Shown here one piece after another: positions 9,275 to 16,508 of a stretch of 64,000 nucleotides of DNA (position 1 is the first letter of the stretch; each line of letters opens with the position of its first letter). The notes beneath the pieces were generated by a model, which worked only from the letters and a program-made list of their open reading frames with translations, searched no databases and was not told the origin of the DNA. Both the position numbers and the translations under genes were made by a program. The stretch is from an uncultured Erythrobacter sp. (lineage in GTDB: Bacteria; Pseudomonadota; Alphaproteobacteria; Sphingomonadales; Sphingomonadaceae): NCBI GenBank assembly GCA_947488325.1, contig CANKYZ010000001.1:744001-808000 (forward strand). Reading direction: 5' to 3'.

Positions 9275-9641
9275 ATAAGAGACTTAACTTGAGCAACTCT
9301 GTCAGCCAGCCCGCACGTACTGGCACTTGCCTTCACACCGAGTCAATTCGGTCTGGCCGAGCGCTCCCGGACCGATCCGGGATTCCTCCCAGACAACTCC
9401 AGCACCACTCCGACACTATCCCGCACGAGCCTGTTCGCTGGTCCTTGTGCCCTGGACCGGTCAGGTCCCACCGCAACCCGCGCAAGGCTGCGGCCCGTGT
9501 GGCCCGCGCCAGCCTTGCCTTGCGGGGTTTCCCGCTGCCGCGGTGCGGCGTTCCCTTGTCCCGGTCCTTTTTGGGCACGGCGAACAGGCCTGTGCGGAAA
9601 ATCCTCTGCCGGCATTCGCCGGTCTCAGGAGGACTACCGAT
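9275..9641. other. Non-coding stretch between ardC and the DUF2493 gene, with hairpin
   Basis: No convincing gene. It contains a perfect 9-bp inverted repeat (GCAAGGCTG at 9482-9490 and CAGCCTTGC at 9510-9518) around a GC-rich loop, and a 6-bp one (CCCGGA/TCCGGG) near 9366-9381. It may hold a structured leader or single-strand promoter for the next gene; this is inference. Confidence 0.4.
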
Positions 9642-10574
9642 ATGTATGACAGTTTCGCCACGCAGCTTGCCGGTCTCGATCTATCCGGCTTCTCGATCAC
9701 GCCTGCCCCATTCAACGAATCCGACTTTCCTTGCAAGGACGCCATGGCTCACACGCTCGGAGCGGTGTGGTCCGATCTCTTCGCATTGTTTGCCGACACC
9801 GCGCTCGAAGCCGACGCCGAGGATCTCGCCTGGGGTTTCGTCAATCTCTTCCACCGTGCCGCCAGCCGCAAGTCGGCACAAGTCGATCGGGCCTCGGATG
9901 AAATCCGCGCCCTTCTGGCATCCGCCGACGGCTCCGAAGTGCATTCGTCAAACCTCCAGGAACAAACCCTGCGTGCCCAGTCTGCTGAAGCCAGCATGCA
10001 GGTGTTCGAGCAGATGCGTGAGGTTGCAGCAGGTCTCTATCGCGACGAAACCGGTTCCTCGTGGAAGCCCGTATCGGGATCGCGTGCGCGCCACTCGAAG
10101 AACATGACATCGGCCGTGATTGATGCCCGCGACTTTTTGCGCGTACGCAAGGAGCGTCGTCAGGCTGCACATTCTCCCGAGGGTACTCCGGTGGTCTTTG
10201 CCGGTGGTCGCAACCGTTTCGAATGCGAGGCCGACGCCAAGACTTACGCGGCGAACATCTGGGCTACACTCGACAGGGTGCGCGAGGTCGTTCCTGACAT
10301 GTTTCTCGTACATGGCGGCGACGGTAAGGGAGCCGACAGACTGGCCGCATCCTGGGCCGAGCGCCACGAAGTGCAACAGCTCACATTCGGGCTTGAGCGT
10401 CGTTTGGGTGCTCGTGCAGGGTTCAAGCGCAACGAGCAAATGCTTGGTCTCAGCCCTCGCTATGTGGTGGCATTTCCGGGCAACGGCGTGACCGAACGCC
10501 TCGTGATCGAAGCCAAGAAGCAGCGCATCACGGTTGTTGATCGTCGCGGGCCGTTGGGCACTAGTCCCGCTTGA
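9642..10574 (+). CDS. DUF2493 (YspA/SLOG-like) protein
   Basis: A 310-residue protein with a C-terminal DUF2493 domain (about 175-300): VVFAGGRNRF, LVHGGDGKGADRLAASWA, FKRNEQML and AFPGNG. This is the SLOG-type Rossmann fold thought to bind nucleotides or nucleotide-derived ligands. The N-terminal 170 residues are typical of the long form carried on conjugative plasmids and elements next to ardC and ssb. Function is not established; a link to element maintenance or defence evasion is only inferred from context. AGGAGG stands 9 nt before the chosen ATG at 9642. An upstream in-frame opening at 9327 lacks a ribosome site. Confidence 0.85.
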   Translation: MYDSFATQLAGLDLSGFSITPAPFNESDFPCKDAMAHTLGAVWSDLFALFADTALEADAEDLAWGFVNLFHRAASRKSAQVDRASDEIRALLASADGSEVHSSNLQEQTLRAQSAEASMQVFEQMREVAAGLYRDETGSSWKPVSGSRARHSKNMTSAVIDARDFLRVRKERRQAAHSPEGTPVVFAGGRNRFECEADAKTYAANIWATLDRVREVVPDMFLVHGGDGKGADRLAASWAERHEVQQLTFGLERRLGARAGFKRNEQMLGLSPRYVVAFPGNGVTERLVIEAKKQRITVVDRRGPLGTSPA

Positions 10575-10898
10575 CGGGGAAAGAGCAACTAGACCTCTCG
10601 GATGATCAATTCCCAATCGCCGAAGAAGGGCGGCCCCATTCAAGGCCGCCCATGAGGCGCAGAACTCATTGCTGCTCCGAGTCCTACGGGTCGCAATGGC
10701 AGGGGAGTTCCGAACGCAATCAATTCCATTGTAGGGTTATGAAATGCCCGAATGGATACGCCTCTGAACAGCTTCATTGCTCATCGCGCGTAACCAGCGC
10801 GCCTGTGCAGCAATCTTCCTGGACGGACGCGGTTACTGAAAACTGCGGCGCGGCACTTATCGTTCCCGCATCCGATTTTCCAAGCTACAAGATCGGCA
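10575..10898. other. Non-coding gap with GC hairpin after the DUF2493 gene
   Basis: No supported gene. A hairpin GGGCGGCC/GGCCGCCC (10628-10651, 8-bp arms, 8-nt loop) lies 54 bp after the preceding stop and may act as a terminator, though no T-run follows. I see nothing else. Confidence 0.4.
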
Positions 10899-11168
10899 AT
10901 GCAACTCGATGATCTTCTTCTTCGCTACTTTGCCTCGACCAATTTGTCTAACGTGGCGCCAGACACTTTGGCGGCCGGGATCGAGCATTGCCGGGTCGAC
11001 CTCGGTCTCGAGCAAGACAGGGGCAAGCGCTTTGCACTGTGGTCGTTCTTGCACATGTTCGGGTCCGCCCCCGACCTCGACGTGGCGTTCGACAACGAGG
11101 AAGACCGGGAGGCTGCGCGCAACTTCATGGATCTCCTGGCGGCATCGGGAGGCGATGGTGTAGGTTGA
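10899..11168 (+). CDS. Small conserved protein upstream of ssb (89 residues)
   Basis: An 89-residue protein I cannot assign a function. It is acidic with helical segments (DDLLLRYFAS, HCRVDLGLEQDRGKRFALWS, EDREAARNFMDLL). That it is real is supported by the second copy at 40479-40586, whose remaining codons keep the reading frame and mostly the amino acids (SAPDLDVAF, EDREAARNFMDLLA). It stands directly before the conserved ssb leader, and the pair seems to travel as a unit. No strong ribosome site is visible. Confidence 0.7.
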   Translation: MQLDDLLLRYFASTNLSNVAPDTLAAGIEHCRVDLGLEQDRGKRFALWSFLHMFGSAPDLDVAFDNEEDREAARNFMDLLAASGGDGVG

Positions 11169-11189
11169 TTGAAGCGGGGTCACGCGAGC

Positions 11190-11437
11190 CTTCAGACCCG
11201 CACCCGATACCCATCCGGCTTTCTTCGCGAACAGTCCTGAACCAGGTCAGCTGAGGAGCCGCAACCCGTTCCTTTCCGGCCGTGTTGGCAGCTGCGCTGC
11301 CTGCCCGCACCACCCGTCATGAACAGGTTCCCCTTAGAGCTTCGCTCCTGCGGTGCAGTCCTCCCATGCCCTGCTTCTTCTGGATGTTCGCAAGCCGGAG
11401 ATGGTCTCCGGTTTGAGGAACTGAAGGAACTAAGATC
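11190..11437 (+). promoter_or_regulatory. Conserved ssb leader, copy 1
   Basis: An about 240-nt untranslated-looking stretch, almost identical to 40608-40853. By eye only about five positions differ, fewer per base than in the ssb coding sequences that follow. It holds several inverted repeats, among them GGCAGC/GCTGCC near 11290 and a 7-bp stem CCGGAGA/TCTCCGG at 11395-11411 just before the ribosome site (TGAAGGAA). It also contains a 40-codon frame starting at 11320 (MNRFPLELRS...) that stops at ATGA with the ssb start. Candidates are a single-strand promoter of the conjugative leading region, a structured 5' UTR or a leader peptide. Confidence 0.6.
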
Positions 11438-11836
11438 ATGACCAATATCGCAATCCTCACCGGCCGCATCGCCCGCGATCCGGACACCCGCGAGACCAAG
11501 GGCGGCACCAATGTCACCGGGATCACTGTCGTCACCGATCGCCCTGCAAGGGACAAGGACGGGAAGACCTACAAAGACGAGAACGGCTACACCGCAAAAG
11601 AAAGCGAATTCCACCGTGTGACCTGCTTCAATGGCCTCGCCAAGACCGTCGGACAGTTCTGCTCCAAGGGCCAGCTGGTTTCCGTCCAAGGCCGCATCCA
11701 CTACACCCAATGGGAAGACAAGGACGGGGTCACACGCTACGGCACTGAGATCCTCGCCGACAAGGTCGACTTCCTCTCAAGGGGCAATGGCTCCGGCGAG
11801 AACGACGAGAACAAGGATGCTCCCGAAATCGACTGA
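11438..11836 (+). CDS. ssb: Single-stranded DNA-binding protein, copy 1
   Basis: A 132-residue SSB with the OB fold over residues 1-110 (NIAILTGRIARDPDTRETKGG, FHRVTCFNGLAKTVGQF, GRIHYTQWEDKDGVTRYGTEILADKVDFL) and a short acidic tail ending in APEID. The tail lacks the DIPF-type tip that recruits partner proteins in chromosomal SSB, as is common in element-borne versions. Role: coats the single strand entering or leaving in conjugation. It differs from the second copy (40854) at a handful of residues (F/Y, V/I, tail). A terminator follows at 11859. Confidence 0.93.
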   Translation: MTNIAILTGRIARDPDTRETKGGTNVTGITVVTDRPARDKDGKTYKDENGYTAKESEFHRVTCFNGLAKTVGQFCSKGQLVSVQGRIHYTQWEDKDGVTRYGTEILADKVDFLSRGNGSGENDENKDAPEID

Positions 11837-11858
11837 TCTCAGCCATCCAGCCGCCCAA

Positions 11859-11896
11859 GAAAGGGCTCTGTCCAAACGGGACAGGGCCCTTTCTCG
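11859..11896 (+). terminator. Rho-independent terminator after ssb copy 1
   Basis: The stem GAAAGGGCtCTGTCC with GGGACAGGGCCCTTTC closes on AAAC and is followed by a T-containing tail. It lies 25 bp after the ssb stop. The symmetrical A/T flanks would also let it serve the DUF6437-like gene on the other strand. Confidence 0.75.
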
Positions 11897-11905
11897 TATT
11901 CACTT

Positions 11906-12166
11906 TCAGTGGCTTTGAGCTGTGCGTGATGCGGAGGCTGGCTTTTGAAACAGCCGCTTTATGGCTTCTTCTTCGCCTAGTTTTCCGAGCTCATTTGCAA
12001 CTTCGGATAGGCCCCTCTTTGAGAAGGTCTCTATCCCCGTTCCAAGAATAACCTGGCCCAGTTCAATGGCAGCCTGTTTCTCGAGTTCTTTCTGACGTTG
12101 GTCGAGTGCCAGCCTGTCGGCCTCCAGTTTCTGGAGTGCGGCTACAGCGCTTCGTTTCGATGGCAT
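11906..12166 (-). CDS. DUF6437-like small coiled-coil protein
   Basis: An 86-residue protein with a coiled-coil centre (ALQKLEADRLALDQRQKELEKQAA) then LGQVILGTGIETFSKRGLSEV and GEEEAIKRLF. It resembles the DUF6437 family found on sphingomonad mobile elements; function unknown. The ATG at 12166 begins the recognisable family segment (MPSKRSAVAAL); the frame is open further upstream without support. It sits on the opposite strand between ssb and the next small gene, and is missing from the second copy of this block, where the spacer is shorter. Confidence 0.65.
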   Translation of the reverse strand: MPSKRSAVAALQKLEADRLALDQRQKELEKQAAIELGQVILGTGIETFSKRGLSEVANELGKLGEEEAIKRLFQKPASASRTAQSH

Positions 12167-12509
12167 TGAGGATACTTCTTTCTTCCCCTCCGATGACCCT
12201 CTCCTCGGCTGACGTGGACTATCACCCGTCCTGTAGGAAAGCGATTTCCCCTTGGTTTTCGCGAACACCTGAGATCGAACGGGAGGGGAGTTTGGCTCAC
12301 GGACTTTCAAGGATGATGGGCGTGCAGCTGGCGCGTCAAGGACGGCGGGGCCCCACCATTTTGCCGTCCCTTCGCTTCGCTGCGGTCCGACAAAATCGTT
12401 GCCCCCACCGCCGCTTGGCGGTCGCCCAGCCGGGCGATCCCTGACCCGCCAGCCACACCCCCATCTGCCTTCCTCTCGTTGTCTTACCGACAGATATCAG
12501 GAGGATTTC
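12167..12509. other. Conserved non-coding spacer before the small gene at 12510
   Basis: No gene seen. The right 150 bases (from about 12350) closely match 41410-41560 in the second copy of the block, including the ACAAAATCGT and GCGATCCCTGACCCGCC stretches and the AGGAGG ribosome site. This is therefore a conserved leader of the downstream small gene. Confidence 0.5.
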
Positions 12510-12731
12510 ATGACTGCACTTGCATCGATTCAATCAAACTCGAACAGCTACTTCGAAGCACTGGCCACTGCCGAACGGCGGGCCTTACACAGCTTCTTCG
12601 ACCAGCACGTCGTGGAAGATAATGACCTAGGATACTTCGCCTTGGACGAGGGTGACTACAACGCCTTGCCGGCGCATCTGGCCAGCCGGGTGGTGCACAC
12701 GGTGCACGGCGCAATGCTCGACGAGTTCTGA
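12510..12731 (+). CDS. Small conserved protein (73 residues), copy 1
   Basis: A 73-residue acidic protein of unknown function (YFEALATAERRALHSFFDQH, LGYFALDEGDYNALPAHLASRVVHTVHGAM). AGGAGG lies 6 nt before the ATG at 12510 and a strong terminator follows, so it is a single-gene unit. It is duplicated at 41565-41792 with substitutions that conserve the pattern, which supports it as a real protein. It always sits downstream of ssb here. Confidence 0.75.
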   Translation: MTALASIQSNSNSYFEALATAERRALHSFFDQHVVEDNDLGYFALDEGDYNALPAHLASRVVHTVHGAMLDEF

Positions 12732-12740
12732 ACGACCGAT

Positions 12741-12777
12741 GGGGCGGGAGCCGGCGACGGTTCCTGCCCCTTTTTTT
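12741..12777 (+). terminator. Terminator after small gene copy 1
   Basis: GGGGCGGGAGCC pairs with GGTTCCTGCCCC and is followed by seven T. It starts 9 bp after the stop codon. Confidence 0.85.
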
Positions 12778-13155
12778 GTTCGCTGCTGGAAGAAGAGAGA
12801 GTGATGAGGAGCGGGGCTGGTGACGCGCTCGGTCCCGCACCACCTGCGGCGGCGCTCCTGCGGGCGCGGCGTATTTGATCCGGCCCCCGCATGCACTCCT
12901 GAGCGCCAACGGGTCAAAGCGGCGCGAGGCTGATGGGAGCGACAGATCCCGCTCCCTCGCTTCGCACGCGCTTCTTTGCCGTCAGCTTATCAGGGGTGCG
13001 TCTTGGTTAAGATACTTGCCTTGGAATTGGCTCTCACGGTCCAAGTCAGTGGTCTGAACCGTTGCTCTCGCTCCATCGGCATGGATCGCCCCATGTCCCC
13101 CTTGAAGTCATCCTCTATCGTTATTGGACTTAGACCTCGCAATGGGAAAACGGTA
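12778..13155. other. Non-coding spacer up to the nested island's left repeat
   Basis: No gene is supported. The last bases before the repeat (from about 13138) resemble 42251-42270 in front of the right repeat, both starting CGCAAT..GGGAA, so the attachment region may be wider than the 16-bp identity. Confidence 0.4.
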
Positions 13156-13171
13156 GCACACCGTACGCAGC
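13156..13171 (+). repeat. Left 16-bp direct repeat, candidate attL
   Basis: GCACACCGTACGCAGC, identical to 42271-42286 in the same orientation. An imperfect palindrome overlaps it (TACGCAGC-ctaa-GCTGCATA, 13163-13182). It is 14 bp from the start of the first tandem recombinase. Confidence 0.65.
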
Positions 13172-13184
13172 CTAAGCTGCATAG

Positions 13185-14429
13185 ATGAAAGAAAAGCACG
13201 ATAAAACAATAAGTTCAGTTTCGGCAACACGTGAGCGATCGCATAGTAGCCAAGGCTCAGCCATAGCCCCTCGTAGGCCTTCGTTCAGACTAAAACTGAC
13301 TGGCCATATCGCTCGTCGCAAGTCGCTTCCGATCGGTATTACCTGGGACACCGAACTTCCCGGCTTTGGACTTCGCAAACGGAAGTCGGGTCACCTCACA
13401 TGGATAGTCAAGCACAGCCCGCGAGGTGTGCAGCGCATGGTGACACTTGGTTGCGCGGGGATGGCGGCAGGTGCGCTGAGCGCGCCCGCCGCGCGCGCTG
13501 CCGCGCGCAGTTTGCTCATCAAGGCTACACTTGCCGACCTTCCGACCGCGCCTGAGAGGAGGCGAGTGCCGCTGTTCGCTGATTATGCCGAAGAATTCTG
13601 GCAGGACTATGCGCCGCATTGGAAGCCAGCGACCCAGCGATCGTCGCGTTCGCGCATCGATCAATTGCTCGTGCCAAGGTTCGGTGACCTACCGGTCGAC
13701 ATGATCGAACGCGGAGACATCCACCGCTGGCGAGACAGCATGGCGAAGCGGGGAGGGACCTTCAATCGCGCCATCCCCATTATGTCGGTGATGATGCAGT
13801 ATGCCGAGAAGCTGGGTTACCGGGCTAAGAACACCAACCCGTGTCGCGGTGTCTCGCGTTTCAAGCGCGACCTTCCCGAGCGCTACCTTTCCGCCGATGA
13901 ATATCGAAGGCTGGGGCGCGTTCTGGCCGAACACGACGGCGGCAATCCGTTCGTCGTTCCGGCCTTACTCATGCTCATCTACACTGGCGCGCGCGTGTCC
14001 GAAATCGCAACCTTGCGCTGGCGGTATGTCCAGCCTCCACGGCTGCAATTGCCAGACAGCAAGACCGGGCCGAAGACGATCTATCTCAACCCGCAAGCCA
14101 TCGCAGTGCTTGATGGACTGGAACGTCGCGTTGACGAGCTGCTGGTCTTTCCGGCCATACGTCGCGAGGCTCCGATCAATCTCGGTCAATACTGGGATCG
14201 CATCAGGCGCAAGGCTGCGCTGCCCGACGTGCGGCTTCACGATCTGCGTCACAGCTTTGCCTCGGTTGCCATCGCTCAACACATTCCACTGGCAACAATC
14301 GGCAAGCTTCTCGGCCACGCACTTCCGGAAACGACTGCGCGGTACGCGCATCTGGCAGACGAAGTGATTGCTGAAAGCGCCGATCGCATCTGCTCCAATC
14401 TCGCCAGTGCAATGGGGATTGCGGTATGA
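13185..14429 (+). CDS. Tyrosine recombinase A of a tandem pair
   Basis: A 414-residue site-specific recombinase. The N-terminal about 125 residues are an arm-binding-like domain (ITWDTELPGFGLRKRKSG), then a core-binding domain (about 128-225) and a catalytic domain with R270 (TGARVSEI), K293, H352 and R355 (HDLRHSFAS), H378 (GHAL) and Y387 (TARYAHL). All catalytic positions are present. Its stop overlaps the start of recombinase B (ATGA), so the two are translated together and may act as a pair. It begins 14 bp after the left 16-bp repeat, which suggests it moves the nested island. Confidence 0.9.
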   Translation: MKEKHDKTISSVSATRERSHSSQGSAIAPRRPSFRLKLTGHIARRKSLPIGITWDTELPGFGLRKRKSGHLTWIVKHSPRGVQRMVTLGCAGMAAGALSAPAARAAARSLLIKATLADLPTAPERRRVPLFADYAEEFWQDYAPHWKPATQRSSRSRIDQLLVPRFGDLPVDMIERGDIHRWRDSMAKRGGTFNRAIPIMSVMMQYAEKLGYRAKNTNPCRGVSRFKRDLPERYLSADEYRRLGRVLAEHDGGNPFVVPALLMLIYTGARVSEIATLRWRYVQPPRLQLPDSKTGPKTIYLNPQAIAVLDGLERRVDELLVFPAIRREAPINLGQYWDRIRRKAALPDVRLHDLRHSFASVAIAQHIPLATIGKLLGHALPETTARYAHLADEVIAESADRICSNLASAMGIAV

Positions 14430-15640
14430 CCAATTACAATCTCAAGCAGATCATTGCAGAGGAACTGGCACGCGTCGTTCCGGGCGAGGCAGGCAAGCGA
14501 CGCTCGAGATTTGACTATGTGCTTCCCGGTTTTGGCGAGCGCGTCCATCCATCGGGCCGCAAGAGCTATGTTCTGCAGCGCACGATGGGCGGCAAGCAAC
14601 GGCTCATCACCATTGGCGATGCCGCCATCCTGACGGAGCGCATTGCCAAGGATGTCGCACGACGCCTGATCCTGCGCATCGAGCTTGGCGAGAACCCTGC
14701 CGACAAGAAGCTGCGCGCGCGCAAGACGCCGACCTATACTGCATTTCTGCAGTCATACTGGGAGGTAGCCGCGCCGACCTGGAAGCCATCCACCCGCGAA
14801 ATCCAGAACATCTACCGGCGGACCCATCTCGATCATGCCTTTCCGGGCAAGTTCATTGACGAGATCAGCCATGCCGATGCGGTTCGGTGGCATGCTGAGC
14901 TCACGCGATCAGCAGGCCCAGGCGCTGCCAATCGCGCCATGGAAATCCTCAAAGCCATGTTCGGCAAGGCCGAAGCGTGGGGCTATCTGCCTGAGCATTC
15001 AAATCCTTTTCGCGGTTTAAAGCGCAACAGGGGGCGTAAGATCGAGCGCTTTCTGAGTGGAGACGAGATGACCCGGCTTGGCCGCGCGCTGGCTGCCCAC
15101 CGCGCTGAGAACCCGGTCGAGGTTGCGGTAATCTCGCTCCTCGCGCTCACAGGTTGTCGACGCGGTGAGATCCTGAACCTCACTTGGGGCGAAGTCCAAG
15201 GGCGAAAGCTGAAATTGACTGATTCCAAGACTGGCCCGCGCATTGTCTGGCTTGGTCAGGAGGCGAGGGCGGTGCTCGACGCATTCACGCGCGGAAAGAA
15301 GGACCAGCGCGTTTTCACATTCGACGTTTTGCCGAGATCGGCCTTGGATTGGTTTTGGCGGAGATTGCGGACCGAAGCCGGACTGGACGATGTGCGGTTG
15401 CACGACCTGAGGCACAACTACGCCAGCCTAGCGGCGCGTTCTTCCGAAACCTTGCCGATGATCGGCAGTCTTTTGGGGCACCGGCACGTCACTACTACTG
15501 CTCGTTACGCTCACTTGGACGACGGAGTTTTGCTCGAGGCTACTACTTTGGTCGGCGAGAGCATTGCGCGGCAATTGACGACAGCGGACGAGGCAATTTT
15601 GAGCGGTCCGACATGGCTAGTTCGGCGTGCTCTTGCATGA
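14426..15640 (+). CDS. Tyrosine recombinase B of a tandem pair
   Basis: A 404-residue recombinase overlapping recombinase A by 4 bp. It has the same domain order: LPGFGERVHPSGRKSYVLQR at about 33-52, a core-binding domain at about 102-200, and a catalytic domain with R245 (TGCRRGEI), K268, H326 and R329 (HDLRHNYAS), H352 (GHRHV) and Y361 (TARYAHLDD). All catalytic residues are present. It is related to recombinase A, which suggests an old duplication followed by specialisation, as in multi-recombinase elements that use different subunits at the two ends. Confidence 0.9.
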   Translation: MTNYNLKQIIAEELARVVPGEAGKRRSRFDYVLPGFGERVHPSGRKSYVLQRTMGGKQRLITIGDAAILTERIAKDVARRLILRIELGENPADKKLRARKTPTYTAFLQSYWEVAAPTWKPSTREIQNIYRRTHLDHAFPGKFIDEISHADAVRWHAELTRSAGPGAANRAMEILKAMFGKAEAWGYLPEHSNPFRGLKRNRGRKIERFLSGDEMTRLGRALAAHRAENPVEVAVISLLALTGCRRGEILNLTWGEVQGRKLKLTDSKTGPRIVWLGQEARAVLDAFTRGKKDQRVFTFDVLPRSALDWFWRRLRTEAGLDDVRLHDLRHNYASLAARSSETLPMIGSLLGHRHVTTTARYAHLDDGVLLEATTLVGESIARQLTTADEAILSGPTWLVRRALA

Positions 15641-15750
15641 TCGGGCCATCGAGGCGTTTCGGCGGCCATGCGCCCCAATGTCGGACGTAGCCACCCGAGA
15701 TCTTAGCTCCCGAAAGCGGACATTCTCTGCGGCCATTCCGGCCAAGGAGA

Positions 15751-16389
15751 ATGACAATGACCTATTCACAATTTGATCCTGCTTCTCAAAACCGAGTGCC
15801 TTGGAACTTCGGTGCTAAGATCGGTCCCAAGCGTCCATTCAATCAAAAACAGATTTGGGCGATCCGTTTCTTTCTTGATCGCGAGGAGCGCATAAGAGAC
15901 CGCGCTCTGTTTGACTTGGCGATCGATAGCAAACTGCGAGGCTGTGATCTCGTCGAGCTCAAAATCGGCGACCTAGTCAGCGGCCCGGAAATCCGGACGC
16001 GAGCAACAATCACGCAGCGCAAAACAGGTCGACCTGTTCAGTTTGAGATCGCATCAGATGCGCGTGCAAGCCTGTTTGCGTGACTCGAGCTCAGATGTGG
16101 TGACGTGGAGGACTTCGTCTTCCCGAGCAGAGTTGATCAAACACGCCACTTGAGCACGCGACAGTACGCGCGGCTTGTTGATGAGTGGGTGACGGCTATT
16201 GGCTTGCGTCCTGAGGAATACGGCACCCACTCACTGCGCCGGACCAAAGCTTCAATCATCTACAAAGCCACAGGCAACATACGTGCAATCCAGATACTGC
16301 TCGGTCATTCCAAGATCGAGAACACCGTGCGGTATCTTGGTGTCGACATTGAAGATGCTCTTACTCTCGCTGAGAAAACTGAGATCTGA
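15751..16389 (+). pseudogene. Third tyrosine recombinase, interrupted by an in-frame TGA
   Basis: A short integrase of about 212 codons. The reading frame is continuous except for a TGA at 16081-16083 (codon 111). The sequence before (FEIASDARASLFA) and after (LELRCGDVEDFVFPSR) joins naturally, and related integrases have Trp (TGG) at this place, so a single G-to-A change explains it. The C-terminal part keeps H and R (THSLRRTKAS), GHSKIENT and Tyr (VRYLG). AAGGAGA precedes the ATG at 15751. It is probably inactive unless read through or restarted. It lies 110 bp after recombinase B on the same strand. Confidence 0.8.
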
Positions 16390-16508
16390 CTGGAGTTGGG
16401 CGCTGATCTCAAATGGCCCAGCGTCCGCTTCTGGAGGTGAATGCGGACAATGCTTGTTCTACCCTGTGCCGATCACAAAACCGGTAACGGTTGAGCCAAC
16501 GCTTCGAC

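Noticed and set aside
10571..10912. Open frame after the DUF2493 gene
   Set aside because: Composition is not protein-like, it runs through a hairpin and into the real small gene, and it has no counterpart in the second block.
11192..11710. Minus-strand open frame through the ssb leader (also at 40543-40869)
   Set aside because: Present in both copies only because the leader itself is conserved; no ribosome site, and it overlaps ssb on the opposite strand. The conservation is better explained by a structured leader, though a peptide cannot be fully excluded.
13185..16389. The three recombinases as a classic RIT element
   Set aside because: RIT elements have three overlapping recombinases flanked by inverted repeats. 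Here only the first two overlap, the third is a separate short type 110 bp away, and the flanking repeat is direct.
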